DNA of 64,000 nucleotides from Hydrogenophaga crassostreae (GTDB taxonomy: Bacteria > Pseudomonadota > Gammaproteobacteria > Burkholderiales > Burkholderiaceae_C), in the NCBI RefSeq assembly GCF_001761385.1, contig NZ_CP017476.1:1787501-1851500 (forward strand). The letters run 5' to 3'. How positions within the stretch are numbered: the stretch's first letter is position 1; each line of letters opens with the position of its first letter. Shown in pieces: positions 27,225-35,803 of this stretch. The notes beneath the pieces were generated by a model that did no database searches, was not told where the DNA came from, and saw only the letters and a program-made list of their open reading frames with translations. Both the position numbers and the translations under genes were made by a program.

Positions 27225-27256
27225 AAAAAACGAACGGCCCACGAAGGGCCGGTTCG
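27225..27256 (-). terminator. Attenuating terminator between choV and betB
   Basis: On the minus strand, CGAACCGGCCC pairs with GGGCCGTTCG (one bulge) around a TTCGT loop, followed by TTTTTT. It sits 26 bases after the choV stop and 27 bases before betB. It would reduce read-through into betBA unless there is a separate promoter, so the cassette may be transcribed at graded levels. Confidence 0.7.
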
Positions 27257-27277
27257 CCAGGCAGACACACGCAGGTG

Positions 27278-28459
27278 TCAGCCCATGGCTTTGCCCAGCA
27301 GGGCATGGTAGAGCTCGCGGTCACCCAGGATGCCGACCAGCTTGTCGCCATCGCTCAGCAGCAGCTTCTGGCCGGTCTGGTACCGGATGTGCAGTGCGTC
27401 GCGCATGCCGATTTTGGCGCTGACGACCGTGGGTTGTTGGGTGATCAACGCTTCGATGCTGTCGCCGGCAGCCCATTGCTGCAGGTTGAGGGGATCGGTG
27501 CCGCGGCGTGCGCTGCGCAACGTGCCTTGCTCGTCTACTTTGAGCCAGATGTCGGCCACGTTGTCGAGGCAGAGCTCGCCATCGCGCTGATCGCATTCCG
27601 ACAGGGGGCGCATCAGGCTGTAGCCACTCAGCACGTTCAACGGATTGGTGTGTGCCACGAAGGCGCGCACGTAGTCGTTGGCGGGTTTCAGCACGATGTC
27701 TTCGGGCTTGCTGTGTTGAACAATCAGGCCGCCCTTCATGATCACGATGTTGTTGCCCAGCTTCAGGGCTTCATCCAGATCATGGCTCACGAACACGATG
27801 GTCATGTTCAGCTGGCGCTGCAGGTCGAGCAGCTCGTCTTGCAGGCCCTGGCGGATCAGCGGGTCGAGTGCCGAAAACGGCTCGTCCATGAGCAGGATGT
27901 CGGCGTCCATGGCCAGCGCTCGGGCCAGGCCCACGCGCTGCTGCATGCCGCCGGAAAGCGCGTCAGGCCGCTTGTCGCGCCACTGGCTCAAGCCCACGAG
28001 TTCCAGCTTGTCGTCGATGCGTTTTTTGCGCTCGCCGCTGGGCAGGCCTTGCATTTCCAGGCCCAGGCTCACGTTCTCCGCCACGGTCAACCACGGCATG
28101 AGTGCGAACTTCTGGAACACCATGGCAATGCGCTGCGTGCGCATGGCCTTCATCTGGGCGGCCGAGCAGTTGGCAATGTCCACTTGAGCACCTTCGTGCT
28201 CGATCAGCAGCTTGCCACGGCTCACGGTGTTGAGGCCGTTGATGCAGCGCAGCAGGCTGGATTTGCCCGAGCCCGACAAGCCCATCAGCACGCAGATTTC
28301 GCCGCGCTCCACGGTCAGGTTGGCTTTTTCAACGCCGACGATCAGGCCGGTTTGTTTGAAGATCTCGTCGCGCGAAAAGCCCTGGTCGAGCAGGTCAAGC
28401 GCAGGCTTGGGCGAATTGGAGAAAACAACGTCGAGGTCTTGAATTTCAATCAGGCTCAT
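27278..28459 (-). CDS. choV: Choline ABC transporter ATP-binding protein
   Basis: A 393-residue ATPase of the quaternary-amine (ProV/OpuA/ChoV) type. Walker A is GLSGSGKSSLLRCING, the signature is LSGGMQQRVGLARAL, and Walker B is ILLMDEPFSALDP. A C-terminal extension (about 270-393) with LLLSDGDKLVGILGDREL is typical of this group rather than of generic importers. The start ATG 28459 overlaps the choW stop by four bases (ATGA). It energises choline uptake. Confidence 0.93.
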   Translation of the reverse strand: MSLIEIQDLDVVFSNSPKPALDLLDQGFSRDEIFKQTGLIVGVEKANLTVERGEICVLMGLSGSGKSSLLRCINGLNTVSRGKLLIEHEGAQVDIANCSAAQMKAMRTQRIAMVFQKFALMPWLTVAENVSLGLEMQGLPSGERKKRIDDKLELVGLSQWRDKRPDALSGGMQQRVGLARALAMDADILLMDEPFSALDPLIRQGLQDELLDLQRQLNMTIVFVSHDLDEALKLGNNIVIMKGGLIVQHSKPEDIVLKPANDYVRAFVAHTNPLNVLSGYSLMRPLSECDQRDGELCLDNVADIWLKVDEQGTLRSARRGTDPLNLQQWAAGDSIEALITQQPTVVSAKIGMRDALHIRYQTGQKLLLSDGDKLVGILGDRELYHALLGKAMG

Positions 28460-29298
28460 GCGGCACCGCCCTTCGATGGGGAGCGCTGCTTGCAGACGCG
28501 GTCCAGGATGATGGCCAGCAACACAATCGCCAGGCCGGCTTCGAAGCCCACGGCGATGTCGGCCGTGTTCAAGGCGCGAACCACTGGTTTGCCCAGGCCG
28601 TCGGCGCCTACCAGGGCGGCCACGACGACCATGGAGAGCGACAGCATGATGCACTGCGTGATGCCGGCGGAAATGCTGGGCATGGCGTGGGGCAGTTCAA
28701 TGCGGGTAAGCAACTGGGTGCGCGAGCAGCCAAAGGCTTTGCCGGCGTCCATCAGGTCGGTGGGCACATCGTGAATGCCCAGGTAGGTGAGGCGAATGGG
28801 CGCGGCCAGTGCAAATACCACGGTGGAAATCAGGCCGGGCACCACACCCAGACCGAAGAGCGTCAGGGTGGGGATCAGGTAAACAAAGGTCGGCACCGTC
28901 TGCATCAGGTCGAGCACCGGTTGCATGGCCATGTAGAAGCGGGGCTTGTGGGCGGCGTAAATGCCGAGCGGCACGCCGATGATCACGCACACCACGGTGG
29001 CGAACAGCACCTGGGCCAGCGTCTCGATGGTCTCTTGCCAGTAACCCAGGTTCAGGATCAGCAAAAATGAAGCCACGGTGAAAAGGGTCAACATCCATTT
29101 GCGCTGGATGCCTTGGGCGATCAAGCCAAAGATGGCGATCAGCGCAAGCGGGTGGAACCACAGCAAAGATTGGGTGGAGCCATTGATGGCAGCGCCCAGG
29201 GTGTCGGCGAAGGCATCGAAGTAATCAGCGCCGTGCAGCGTGAGCCAGTCGATGAAGTCGGCAATGTAGTTGCCGAGGGGAATTTTTTGGATGTCCAT
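28456..29298 (-). CDS. choW: Choline ABC transporter permease
   Basis: A 280-residue inner-membrane permease from ATG 29298 (a longer frame to 29355 lacks better support). It shows about six membrane helices and the permease EAA-like loop GKAFGCSRTQLLTRIELPHA. It matches the ProW/ChoW single-permease type of quaternary-amine importers. A 13-base perfect hairpin lies between it and choX (29355-29393), a common arrangement that lets the binding protein mRNA outlast the rest. Confidence 0.92.
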   Translation of the reverse strand: MDIQKIPLGNYIADFIDWLTLHGADYFDAFADTLGAAINGSTQSLLWFHPLALIAIFGLIAQGIQRKWMLTLFTVASFLLILNLGYWQETIETLAQVLFATVVCVIIGVPLGIYAAHKPRFYMAMQPVLDLMQTVPTFVYLIPTLTLFGLGVVPGLISTVVFALAAPIRLTYLGIHDVPTDLMDAGKAFGCSRTQLLTRIELPHAMPSISAGITQCIMLSLSMVVVAALVGADGLGKPVVRALNTADIAVGFEAGLAIVLLAIILDRVCKQRSPSKGGAA

Positions 29299-29354
29299 GG
29301 AGCAAGAAAAGGTCGCCACGAGGGCGGGCTCACCCAAGGATGCGGGTGAGAGCA

Positions 29355-29393
29355 TTTGAGCCCTTGGCGGCTTGTGGCCACCAAGGGCTCAAA
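29355..29393. promoter_or_regulatory. Long perfect hairpin between choX and choW
   Basis: TTTGAGCCCTTGG (29355-29367) and CCAAGGGCTCAAA (29381-29393) are a perfect 13-base inverted repeat with a 13-base loop, starting seven bases after the choX stop codon. There is no T run after it on either side. I infer an mRNA stabiliser or partial terminator that raises choX transcript level over choWV. Confidence 0.75.
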
Positions 29394-29399
29394 GGGGGC

Positions 29400-30341
29400 T
29401 TACTTGGCCAGCGCGGCTTTCACCACGTCGAGCGCCGGCTTCTTGCCGTCAAAGGTGGTCACGCCGTCGAGCCAGGCTTCCAGCACAGACTGGTTGGCCT
29501 TGAGCCAGGCGGTGGCAGCGGCACGGGGCTTCTTCTTGTCGTTCAGGACAGCGCCCATCAGGTCATTTTCCATTTTCAGGCTGAACTCGAGGTTGTTGAG
29601 CAGCTTGCCCACGTTGGCGCACTCTTCAACATAACCCTTGCGCACGTTGGTGTAGATGGTGGCGCCGCCGAGGTTGGGGCCGAACACATCGTCACCACCT
29701 TCGAGGTACTTCATCTTGACCTGGCTGTTCATGGGATGCGGTTCCCAGCCGAGGAACACCACCCACTTGTTGCGGCGCTCAGCGCGCGAGACCTGCGACA
29801 TCATGCCGGCTTCGCTGGACTCGACAATCTTGAACTCGCCCAGGTCGAACTTGTTCTCGTCGATCATGCCTTGGATCAGGCGGTTGCCGTCGTTGCCGGG
29901 CTCGATGCCGTAGATCTTGCCGCCGAGCTCTTTCTTGAACTTGGCGATGTCGGCGAACGACTTCAGGCCGGCTTCGTAGGCGGCTTCGGACACGGCCAGC
30001 GTGTACTTGGCACCTTCGAGGTTGGCCCGCACGGTTTCCACGCTGCCTTTTTCGCGGTAGGGGGCGATGTCGGCTTCCATGGTGGGCATCCAGTTGCCCA
30101 GGAACACGTCGATGTCCTTGTTTTCCAGTGACTTGTAGGTCACGGGCACAGAGATCAGGCTGGTCTTGGTCTTGTAGCCGATGGAATTCAGGATCTTGCT
30201 GGTGACGGCCGTGGTCACGGTGATGTCGGTCCAGCCGACATCGGCGAAGCGCACGTTTTTGCAGGTGGCGGGTTCTGCGGCGTGGACCAGCATGGGGGCG
30301 CAGACGGAGGCGGCAATCAGTAGCGATCGGGACATATTCAT
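29400..30341 (-). CDS. choX: Choline ABC transporter substrate-binding protein
   Basis: A 313-residue periplasmic protein from ATG 30341, with AAGGAA upstream. A signal peptide (cut near residue 22, VHAA) precedes a type II binding fold of the OpuAC/ProX group: VDVFLGNWMPTMEADI-type region (IDVFLGNWMPTM), GYVEECANVGKLLNNLEFSL. Aromatic residues such as Trp in GNWMPT fit a cation-pi cage for a quaternary amine. It is the first gene of choXWV-betBA. A dyad at 30370-30388 lies in its 5' leader. Confidence 0.92.
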   Translation of the reverse strand: MNMSRSLLIAASVCAPMLVHAAEPATCKNVRFADVGWTDITVTTAVTSKILNSIGYKTKTSLISVPVTYKSLENKDIDVFLGNWMPTMEADIAPYREKGSVETVRANLEGAKYTLAVSEAAYEAGLKSFADIAKFKKELGGKIYGIEPGNDGNRLIQGMIDENKFDLGEFKIVESSEAGMMSQVSRAERRNKWVVFLGWEPHPMNSQVKMKYLEGGDDVFGPNLGGATIYTNVRKGYVEECANVGKLLNNLEFSLKMENDLMGAVLNDKKKPRAAATAWLKANQSVLEAWLDGVTTFDGKKPALDVVKAALAK

Positions 30342-30929
30342 CAGGGGTTCCTTAAAAAACGACCGTATCTGGCGCGTCGAACGCGCCAATGGGTCAGGGC
30401 AACAAACGTCTCGTCAAAGCAAGGTAAGAAGACTTCGCTTCAGCTTGTGCTGGCGACGGTTTCAAACCGATGGATGCGGGACTCGCAGCAGACAGGGGTG
30501 TCGGCTCAAAGCGGCCGGTGAACCTGGCGCATGCAGCGACCAAAGCACCGACCTGGTCACAGGATGGACAGATCCATCCAGATCGAAAATCGTCAAGAAG
30601 CGACGGGTGATGTGTGACTGGCTTCACATCAAACAGGCGTCTGATGGAAGCTTGGGTAAGGGGTCATTGTACCTTGCGTTGCATTTTGCAACCGTTTGCC
30701 GACTTTTCGAAGGAAATGACGGTGAGATCGTGTACTTCCGCTCGTTGGCGGTGAAAGGGTAGACCTTGACGCAACCGGATGCGCCCATCCGTTGCGGTGC
30801 TGTGCGCCTGTGTCGGGGTTCGCAACGCTTTGTTTCACGCGTGAACTGTTTCGCGCCGATCTGATCTCAAGCTGGTCTCGCATCAGCAAATCCATTGTTG
30901 TCATGCGCCATTGTCTGGAGGAGAACTTG
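30342..30929. other. 588-base divergent regulatory region between choX and the 17-kDa-like lipoprotein
   Basis: No supported gene. It must hold the promoters of choX (minus) and of the glycine-zipper lipoprotein (plus). Dyads seen: TGGCGCGT/ACGCGCCA with a CGA loop (30370-30388, reported separately), GTTGCA-TTT-TGCAAC (30678-30692), and the 12-base palindrome TTCACGCGTGAA (30834-30845), about 85 bases upstream of the lipoprotein start. No betI-like repressor gene is in the window to match a bet operator. Confidence 0.6.
30370..30388. promoter_or_regulatory. Dyad in the choX leader
   Basis: TGGCGCGT (30370-30377) and ACGCGCCA (30381-30388) form an 8-base perfect inverted repeat with a 3-base loop, 29 bases upstream of the choX ATG. 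On the minus strand a T run follows about 11 bases downstream, so it could be either an operator for a choline-responsive repressor or a weak leader hairpin. Confidence 0.5.
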
Positions 30930-31391
30930 ATGAAATTTGGAACACATGTATTGGCCGCTTCGGTGATCGCACTGGGTCTGGCGGGTTGCGCCGCACCGGG
31001 TGGCCCGAACGAGACGGGCGGCACGATCGTCGGTGGCGTGCTGGGGGGCGCGCTGGGGTCTCAGGTGGGTGGTGGGAGCGGGCGCACGGTGGCAACCGTG
31101 ATCGGCGCGCTGATTGGAGCCAATATCGGGGCGAATGTGGGCAGGTCGATGGATGGCAATGACCGCGCTCGCACAGCGCAGGTGTTTGAAGCGGCACCAA
31201 CCGGGCAGCCCACCCAGTGGGTCAACCCGGATACCCGCAACCAGTTCGAGGTGACGCCGACGCGAACCTACGAGTCTGCAGGAGCGCCTTGCCGTGAGTA
31301 CACGATGAAGGCGGTGATCGGCGGACGCCCGGACGACGTCTATGGAACCGCTTGCCGACAGCCCGATGGCAGCTGGAAGATCATGAACTGA
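30930..31391 (+). CDS. Glycine-zipper outer membrane lipoprotein (17 kDa antigen-like)
   Basis: A 153-residue lipoprotein from ATG 30930 with GAGGAG upstream. The lipobox is GLAGC (Cys20). Residues 25-70 are a glycine zipper, GGTIVGGVLGGALGSQVGGG then IGALIGANIGANVG, as in the Rickettsia 17 kDa surface antigen family. The C-terminal part (PTRTYESAGAPCREYT to GTACRQPDGSW) contains two Cys. It is probably a small outer membrane protein of the cell envelope. The next gene on the other strand is gabD. Confidence 0.88.
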   Translation: MKFGTHVLAASVIALGLAGCAAPGGPNETGGTIVGGVLGGALGSQVGGGSGRTVATVIGALIGANIGANVGRSMDGNDRARTAQVFEAAPTGQPTQWVNPDTRNQFEVTPTRTYESAGAPCREYTMKAVIGGRPDDVYGTACRQPDGSWKIMN

Positions 31392-31417
31392 GCCGGTTGC
31401 CGTCCCTGTTCTCCGCT

Positions 31418-31443
31418 GCGAGCAGGGTTCAAGACCTGCTCGC
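31418..31443. terminator. Stem-loop at the convergent ends of the lipoprotein gene and gabD
   Basis: GCGAGCAGG (31418-31426) and CCTGCTCGC (31435-31443) are a perfect 9-base stem with an 8-base loop, between the two stop codons (31391 and 31450). There is no clear T run, so it may act as a bidirectional transcription barrier only weakly. Confidence 0.45.
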
Positions 31444-31449
31444 CCGGAT

Positions 31450-32928
31450 TCAGCTCAGGATGTCACCCACACACAGGTATTTGATTTCGACGTAGTCGTC
31501 CATGCCGTGGTGTGAGCCTTCGCGACCCAGACCCGACTGCTTCACGCCGCCAAACGGCACATGTTCGGTTGCGAGAATACCGACGTTGATGCCCACCATG
31601 CCGTACTCCAGCGCTTCGGCCACGCGGAAGATGCGACCCACGTCGCGGCTGTAGAAGTAGCTGGCCAGACCGAATTCGGTGTCATTGGCTGCGTCGATGG
31701 CTTCTTGCTCATTTTCGAACTTGAACACCGGCGCGAACGGACCGAAGGTTTCTTCTTTGGCGCAGAGCATGTCGTTGGTGGCGTCGGCCACCAGTGTGGG
31801 TTCGAAGAACTGGCCGGGCAGGCGCTTGCCGCCAGCCATGATGCGGGCACCCTTGGACACGGCATCGTCCACATGGCGCTGCACCTTTTCAAGAGCCGCT
31901 TCTTCGATCAGAGGGCCCTGGTTCACGCCGTCTTCAAAACCGTTACCGACCTTGGCCGATTTCACCTTGGTGGCGAACTTCTCGACGAATTCATCGTACA
32001 CACCGCTTTGCACGTAAAAGCGGTTGGAGCAGACGCAGGTCTGGCCGGCGTTGCGGTATTTGCTGGCAAAGGCGCCTTCGACCGCGCTGTCGATGTCGGC
32101 ATCGTTGAAGATGATGAAAGGCGCGTTGCCGCCCAGCTCCAGCGACATTTTCTTGACCGTGGGTGCGCTTTGCGCCATCAGGATGCGGCCCACTTCGGTG
32201 GAACCTGTGAAGGAAATGTGACGGACCACATCGCTGGCGCAAATGACCTTGCCCACGGCAATGGACTGGTCGGCATCAGCGGTGAGCATGTTCAGCACAC
32301 CGGCAGGGATACCGGCGCGAATGGCCAGCTCGGCGGCGGCCAGTGCGGTCAGCGGCGTGAGCTCGGCGGGCTTGATGATGACAGTGCAGCCCGCGGCCAG
32401 CGCTGGCGCGACCTTGCGCGTGATCATGGCCAGGGGGAAATTCCAGGGCGTGATGGCGGCGCAAACGCCGATGGGCTGTTTCAGCACCATCAGGCGGCGG
32501 TTGTTGTCGAAGGTGGGCAGCGTTTCGCCATTGATGCGCTTGGCCTCTTCGGCGAACCACTCGACAAAGCTGGCGCCATAGGCGACTTCACCTTTGGCTT
32601 CGGCAAACGGCTTGCCTTGCTCGGCGGTCATGATGCGGCCGAGGTCTTCCTGGTTGGCCATCAGCAGGTCAAACCACTTGCGCAGGATGATGCTGCGCTG
32701 CTTGGCGGTCTGGGCGCGCCAGGCTGGCCAGGCGGCGTTGGCAGCAGCAATGGCGGCCTCGGCTTCTGTCGGGCCGAGGTTGGCCACGTCGGCCAGTTTG
32801 AGGCCGGTGGCCGGGTCGTTCACATCAAAGCGGCTGCTGCCCTTGACCCATTCGCCATTGATCAGGGCATCGGTCTTGAGCAGGCTGGGGTCTTTGAGCA
32901 AGGCGAGGGGGGATGTCTTCATGTCCAT
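31450..32928 (-). CDS. gabD: Succinate-semialdehyde dehydrogenase [NADP(+)]
   Basis: A 492-residue aldehyde dehydrogenase, start ATG 32928 with GAAGAGA upstream. Catalytic residues are Asn163 (PWNFP), Glu264 (LELGGNAP) and Cys298 (GQTCVC; the second Cys of CVC is the redox-switch partner typical of GabD). The FTGSTEVGRIL loop is near residue 240. It converts succinic semialdehyde to succinate. It is the last gene of the long operon that begins with gabT, completing the GABA-to-succinate route. Confidence 0.93.
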   Translation of the reverse strand: MDMKTSPLALLKDPSLLKTDALINGEWVKGSSRFDVNDPATGLKLADVANLGPTEAEAAIAAANAAWPAWRAQTAKQRSIILRKWFDLLMANQEDLGRIMTAEQGKPFAEAKGEVAYGASFVEWFAEEAKRINGETLPTFDNNRRLMVLKQPIGVCAAITPWNFPLAMITRKVAPALAAGCTVIIKPAELTPLTALAAAELAIRAGIPAGVLNMLTADADQSIAVGKVICASDVVRHISFTGSTEVGRILMAQSAPTVKKMSLELGGNAPFIIFNDADIDSAVEGAFASKYRNAGQTCVCSNRFYVQSGVYDEFVEKFATKVKSAKVGNGFEDGVNQGPLIEEAALEKVQRHVDDAVSKGARIMAGGKRLPGQFFEPTLVADATNDMLCAKEETFGPFAPVFKFENEQEAIDAANDTEFGLASYFYSRDVGRIFRVAEALEYGMVGINVGILATEHVPFGGVKQSGLGREGSHHGMDDYVEIKYLCVGDILS

Positions 32929-32967
32929 GGTGTGTCTCTTCAAAGGGTTGGATGTGGTTTCAATGCT

Positions 32968-33252
32968 TCAGCGTATCTCAATTTCAACGAACACGACTTC
33001 GTGGTCGGTCGGGTTGATGACGTTGTGTTCGACACCCTCGTTGCGGGTGTAGGACTGCCCTGGTGTGAGCGGGGCGGTCCGGTTGCCTTCGGGGGTTTCC
33101 AGCAACAACTCGCCGCCCGTCATGGGCACGACCACGTAGTCATGGCCATGGGTGTGCCAGCCGGTTTCGGCGCCGGGCGGGAATCGCCATTCCGTGACGA
33201 TAACGCGTTCATTGGAAATCTGCACCGTGGGTATGGCTTGGGGTCGGGTCAT
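32968..33252 (-). CDS. Small cupin-domain protein
   Basis: A cupin of about 94 residues from ATG 33252 (TTG 33267 is possible and gives 99). Metal ligands are visible in GWHTHGHDYVVVPMTGGEL (two His and possibly more), with His in NEGVEHNV, as in one-domain cupins. It sits between the ureohydrolase and gabD genes. Its substrate is unknown; a sensor, dioxygenase or isomerase role is possible. Confidence 0.83.
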   Translation of the reverse strand: MTRPQAIPTVQISNERVIVTEWRFPPGAETGWHTHGHDYVVVPMTGGELLLETPEGNRTAPLTPGQSYTRNEGVEHNVINPTDHEVVFVEIEIR

Positions 33253-33270
33253 TTCAGGGATATCCAATGG

Positions 33271-34227
33271 TTAACGGTAGGCCACGCCGGGCAGCACGCA
33301 CAGCATTTCAAACAGCAGGTTGGCACCCAGCAGGGCTGTGTTGCCACTGGCGTCATAGGCGGGAGCCACTTCCACCAGGTCACAGCCCACCAGATTGAGG
33401 CCTCTGCAGCCGCGCACGATCTCCAGGGCCTGGGGCACCGAGAGGCCGCCAACTTCCGGTGTGCCCGTGCCGCCTGCGTAGGCAGGATCAATGCCGTCAA
33501 TGTCAAAGCTGAGATAGGTCGGCGTATCGGGTCCGATCGCATCACGGATCTGGGTCATCAAGGGCGCAAGTGATTGCCACCAGACTTCGTGGGCGGGCAC
33601 GACAGTGAAGCCTTGCTGGCGTGGCCAGTCGAAATCTTCGGCCGAATAGCCGCTGCCGCGCAAACCGATCTGCCAAACCTTGTTGCCTATGAGGAGGCCT
33701 TCTTCCACCGCACGGCGGAAGGGCGTGCCGTGCGCGATACGTTCACCGAACATGTCTGGGTTCACGTCGGCGTGGGCGTCGACATGGACCATTGCCACCG
33801 GGCCGTGCCGGGCTTTGAGGGCACGAAGGATGGGCAGGGCAATGGTGTGATCTCCGCCCAGGGTGAGGGGGATGCAGCCGGCTTCGATGATGGGCCGGTA
33901 GTGGGCTTCAATGATGTCGACCGACTTTTGCAGATTGAAGGTGTTGATCGCCACGTCGCCCAGGTCGGCCACTTGCAGTGCATCGAACGGCGCGGCGCCG
34001 GTGGCCATGTTGTAGGGGCGGATCAGGCAGGATTCGGCGCGTATCTGGCGCGGGCCAAAGCGGGCGCCAGGCCGGTGGCTGGTACCGATGTCCAGCGGCA
34101 CACCGATGAAGCCTGCGTTGATACCGGCCGGGCTTGCCACTGCTGGCAGCCGCATCATGGTGGCCAGCCCACCGAAACGCGGCATCTCGTTGCCGCCTTG
34201 CGGCTGGTTGAAGGTTTGTTCGTTCAT
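33271..34227 (-). CDS. Ureohydrolase, probably guanidinobutyrase (agmatinase family)
   Basis: A 318-residue manganese ureohydrolase from ATG 34227. Mn ligands are His127 (LGGDHT), Asp150, His152, Asp154 (VDAHADV) and Asp242/Asp244 (SFDIDGIDP). It releases urea. The N-terminal NQPQGGNEMPRFGGLATMMR is, from memory, the typical start of Pseudomonas guanidinobutyrase GbuA, which cleaves 4-guanidinobutyrate to GABA. The operon context with gabT and gabD, which use GABA, supports guanidinobutyrase over agmatinase, which would give putrescine. Substrate is not proven. The start overlaps the GNAT stop by four bases. Confidence 0.85.
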   Translation of the reverse strand: MNEQTFNQPQGGNEMPRFGGLATMMRLPAVASPAGINAGFIGVPLDIGTSHRPGARFGPRQIRAESCLIRPYNMATGAAPFDALQVADLGDVAINTFNLQKSVDIIEAHYRPIIEAGCIPLTLGGDHTIALPILRALKARHGPVAMVHVDAHADVNPDMFGERIAHGTPFRRAVEEGLLIGNKVWQIGLRGSGYSAEDFDWPRQQGFTVVPAHEVWWQSLAPLMTQIRDAIGPDTPTYLSFDIDGIDPAYAGGTGTPEVGGLSVPQALEIVRGCRGLNLVGCDLVEVAPAYDASGNTALLGANLLFEMLCVLPGVAYR

Positions 34228-34829
34228 GGGCGGGGCTTGCGCAATTGGTGATCGAGGTGGGCGCGCACCGTGGGCCATTCGCTGGCAACGATGCTGTAGA
34301 CACAGGTGTCGCGCAGGGTGTCGGGCGCATCGGGGTGGCGGTTGAGCTGGTGGCTTCTCAGCACACCGTCGAGTTTGGCCCCCAGCCGCTCGATGCCTTC
34401 GCGGCTGGCGTGGTTGAAAAAGTGGGTGCGGAATTCCACCGCGATGCAGCCGAGTCGCTCGAATGCGTGTGTCAGCAGCATGCGCTTGCATTCGGTGTTC
34501 AGCGGGCTGCGCTGCACCGCCCGGCGATACCAGGTGGAGCCAATTTCAACGCGGCGGTTGCCTGCGTCGATGTTCATGAAGGTGGTCATGCCCACAGCGC
34601 GACCACCGGTATCAAGCACCGCAAAAGGCAGCATGCTGCCAGCCTTTTGCAGACCCTGGCGGCGTTCAATCTCGGCCGCCATGGCTTCTGGCGCGGGGAT
34701 GGCTGTGTACCAAAGACGCCAGAGTTCGCCGTCTTTGACTGCTTCCACGAGGTCATCGTGGTGGTCCTGGGTCAGCGGGACGAGGCTGGCGTGTTGGCCA
34801 GACAAGTGCGTATCGGTCGTGAAAGTCAT
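34224..34829 (-). CDS. RimJ/RimL-type GNAT acetyltransferase, coupled to the ureohydrolase gene
   Basis: A 201-residue GNAT from ATG 34829. It matches the RimL-like layout: SMLPFAVLDTGGRAVGMTTF, YRRAVQRSPLNTECKRMLLT (acetyl-CoA loop) and HAFERLGCIAVEFRTHFFNH. Its stop overlaps the next gene's ATG (ATGA), so translation is coupled to the ureohydrolase. It may acetylate a small amine or guanidino compound, or protein N-termini; the operon position favours a small molecule. Upstream gap to the ICL-like gene is 82 bases. Confidence 0.86.
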   Translation of the reverse strand: MTFTTDTHLSGQHASLVPLTQDHHDDLVEAVKDGELWRLWYTAIPAPEAMAAEIERRQGLQKAGSMLPFAVLDTGGRAVGMTTFMNIDAGNRRVEIGSTWYRRAVQRSPLNTECKRMLLTHAFERLGCIAVEFRTHFFNHASREGIERLGAKLDGVLRSHQLNRHPDAPDTLRDTCVYSIVASEWPTVRAHLDHQLRKPRP

Positions 34830-34911
34830 GCTGGTGGGGGCGATGGTTGTTGCTGTGCGGGAAGTTGCTTTGTGCCAGGGTATTTCGAAACAAAAAGACA
34901 GGGCGGGTGGA

Positions 34912-35787
34912 TCACAGGTGGTGGTGAACCGCAATCCTGTGGCGTACCTGATCGTCACTGGATGCAAACAGTTGGCACAACTCGGCGTCCGGGATTTGAC
35001 CGGCCGCGTAATCGAAGCTGCCCTCGGTCATCATTTTGATGGCGGCGCGCTGAACCATGCCCAAAGCAGCGCGAGCAAGACTGCCGCCCGTGCTGACTCT
35101 TCTCACGCCCAAGTGGCGCAATTCGGTCTGCGTCATCGGTGAACCGGACAGTCCCATGACCACGCTGACGGGACCTGGTGATTCTCGTACCAGCCGCGCG
35201 ATATCCCCGGCGCCACGCAAGCCCGGCACAAAGACGCAGCTTGCACCCGCTTCAAAGTACGCAGCACACCGCTGGACAGCCTCGGACAGCGCCTCGGATC
35301 CACCCAACATGCAGGCGTCGCTGCGCGCCGTCAGCGTGAAATCGGGTCCGCCTGCTTCAACCGCTGCGCGTATTCGGTCTGCGGCTTCCGGTAGGTCGTA
35401 CAAAAACGGTTTGCTCGAGTCCCCGGTTGCGTCTTCAATGTTGGCGCCCACCACGCCGGCGTCCCTGGCCAGGCGGATGGTTGTCGCGACGCCTTGCGCA
35501 TCGTCGGCCAATCCTGACTCCAGATCGGCGCTGACCGGGATGGAGACAGCGCCGGCAATCAGGTGCACGGCGTCCATCATTTCCTCACGGCTGACACGGC
35601 CACAGCCGTCGGGGCGGCCAAGGGCGTATGCGATACCCGCGCTCGTCGTGCCCAAGGCCAAAAAGCCCGCGGCCGACAGCATGCGGGCACTGCCCGCGTC
35701 CCAGGCGTTGGGCATCAGAAAGCACCCACTGGACTCATGCAGTGTTCGAAAAGCCCTTGCTTTACCTGAATAGGAATGAAGCGTCAT
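34912..35787 (-). CDS. Isocitrate lyase/PEP mutase superfamily protein
   Basis: A 291-residue TIM-barrel protein with NAWDAGSARMLSAAGFLALG near residue 27, SADLESGLADDAQG (metal/substrate loop) and NIEDATGD. The usual isocitrate-lyase Cys of the KKCGH loop is absent, so it is not a true isocitrate lyase; similar proteins include oxaloacetate decarboxylase or phosphonomutase-like enzymes. It sits between the importer permease gene and the GNAT. Substrate unknown, probably a carboxylic acid with C-C bond chemistry. The ATG start is at 35787. Confidence 0.86.
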   Translation of the reverse strand: MTLHSYSGKARAFRTLHESSGCFLMPNAWDAGSARMLSAAGFLALGTTSAGIAYALGRPDGCGRVSREEMMDAVHLIAGAVSIPVSADLESGLADDAQGVATTIRLARDAGVVGANIEDATGDSSKPFLYDLPEAADRIRAAVEAGGPDFTLTARSDACMLGGSEALSEAVQRCAAYFEAGASCVFVPGLRGAGDIARLVRESPGPVSVVMGLSGSPMTQTELRHLGVRRVSTGGSLARAALGMVQRAAIKMMTEGSFDYAAGQIPDAELCQLFASSDDQVRHRIAVHHHL

Positions 35788-35803
35788 AGGTGAGACGTCT
35801 TGC

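Noticed and set aside
31561..33573. A 670-codon plus-strand frame opposite gabD and the cupin gene
   Set aside because: Antisense shadow of an aldehyde dehydrogenase with intact catalytic residues on the other strand; no ribosome-binding site and His/Gly-rich composition.
33271..34227. Calling the ureohydrolase agmatinase (speB)
   Set aside because: Agmatinase would give putrescine, but no putrescine-degrading genes are present; gabT and gabD and the N-terminal motif favour guanidinobutyrase. Not fully settled without phylogeny.
34912..35787. Calling the ICL/PEP-mutase-like protein a methylisocitrate or isocitrate lyase
   Set aside because: The characteristic Cys loop (KKCGH-like) is missing.
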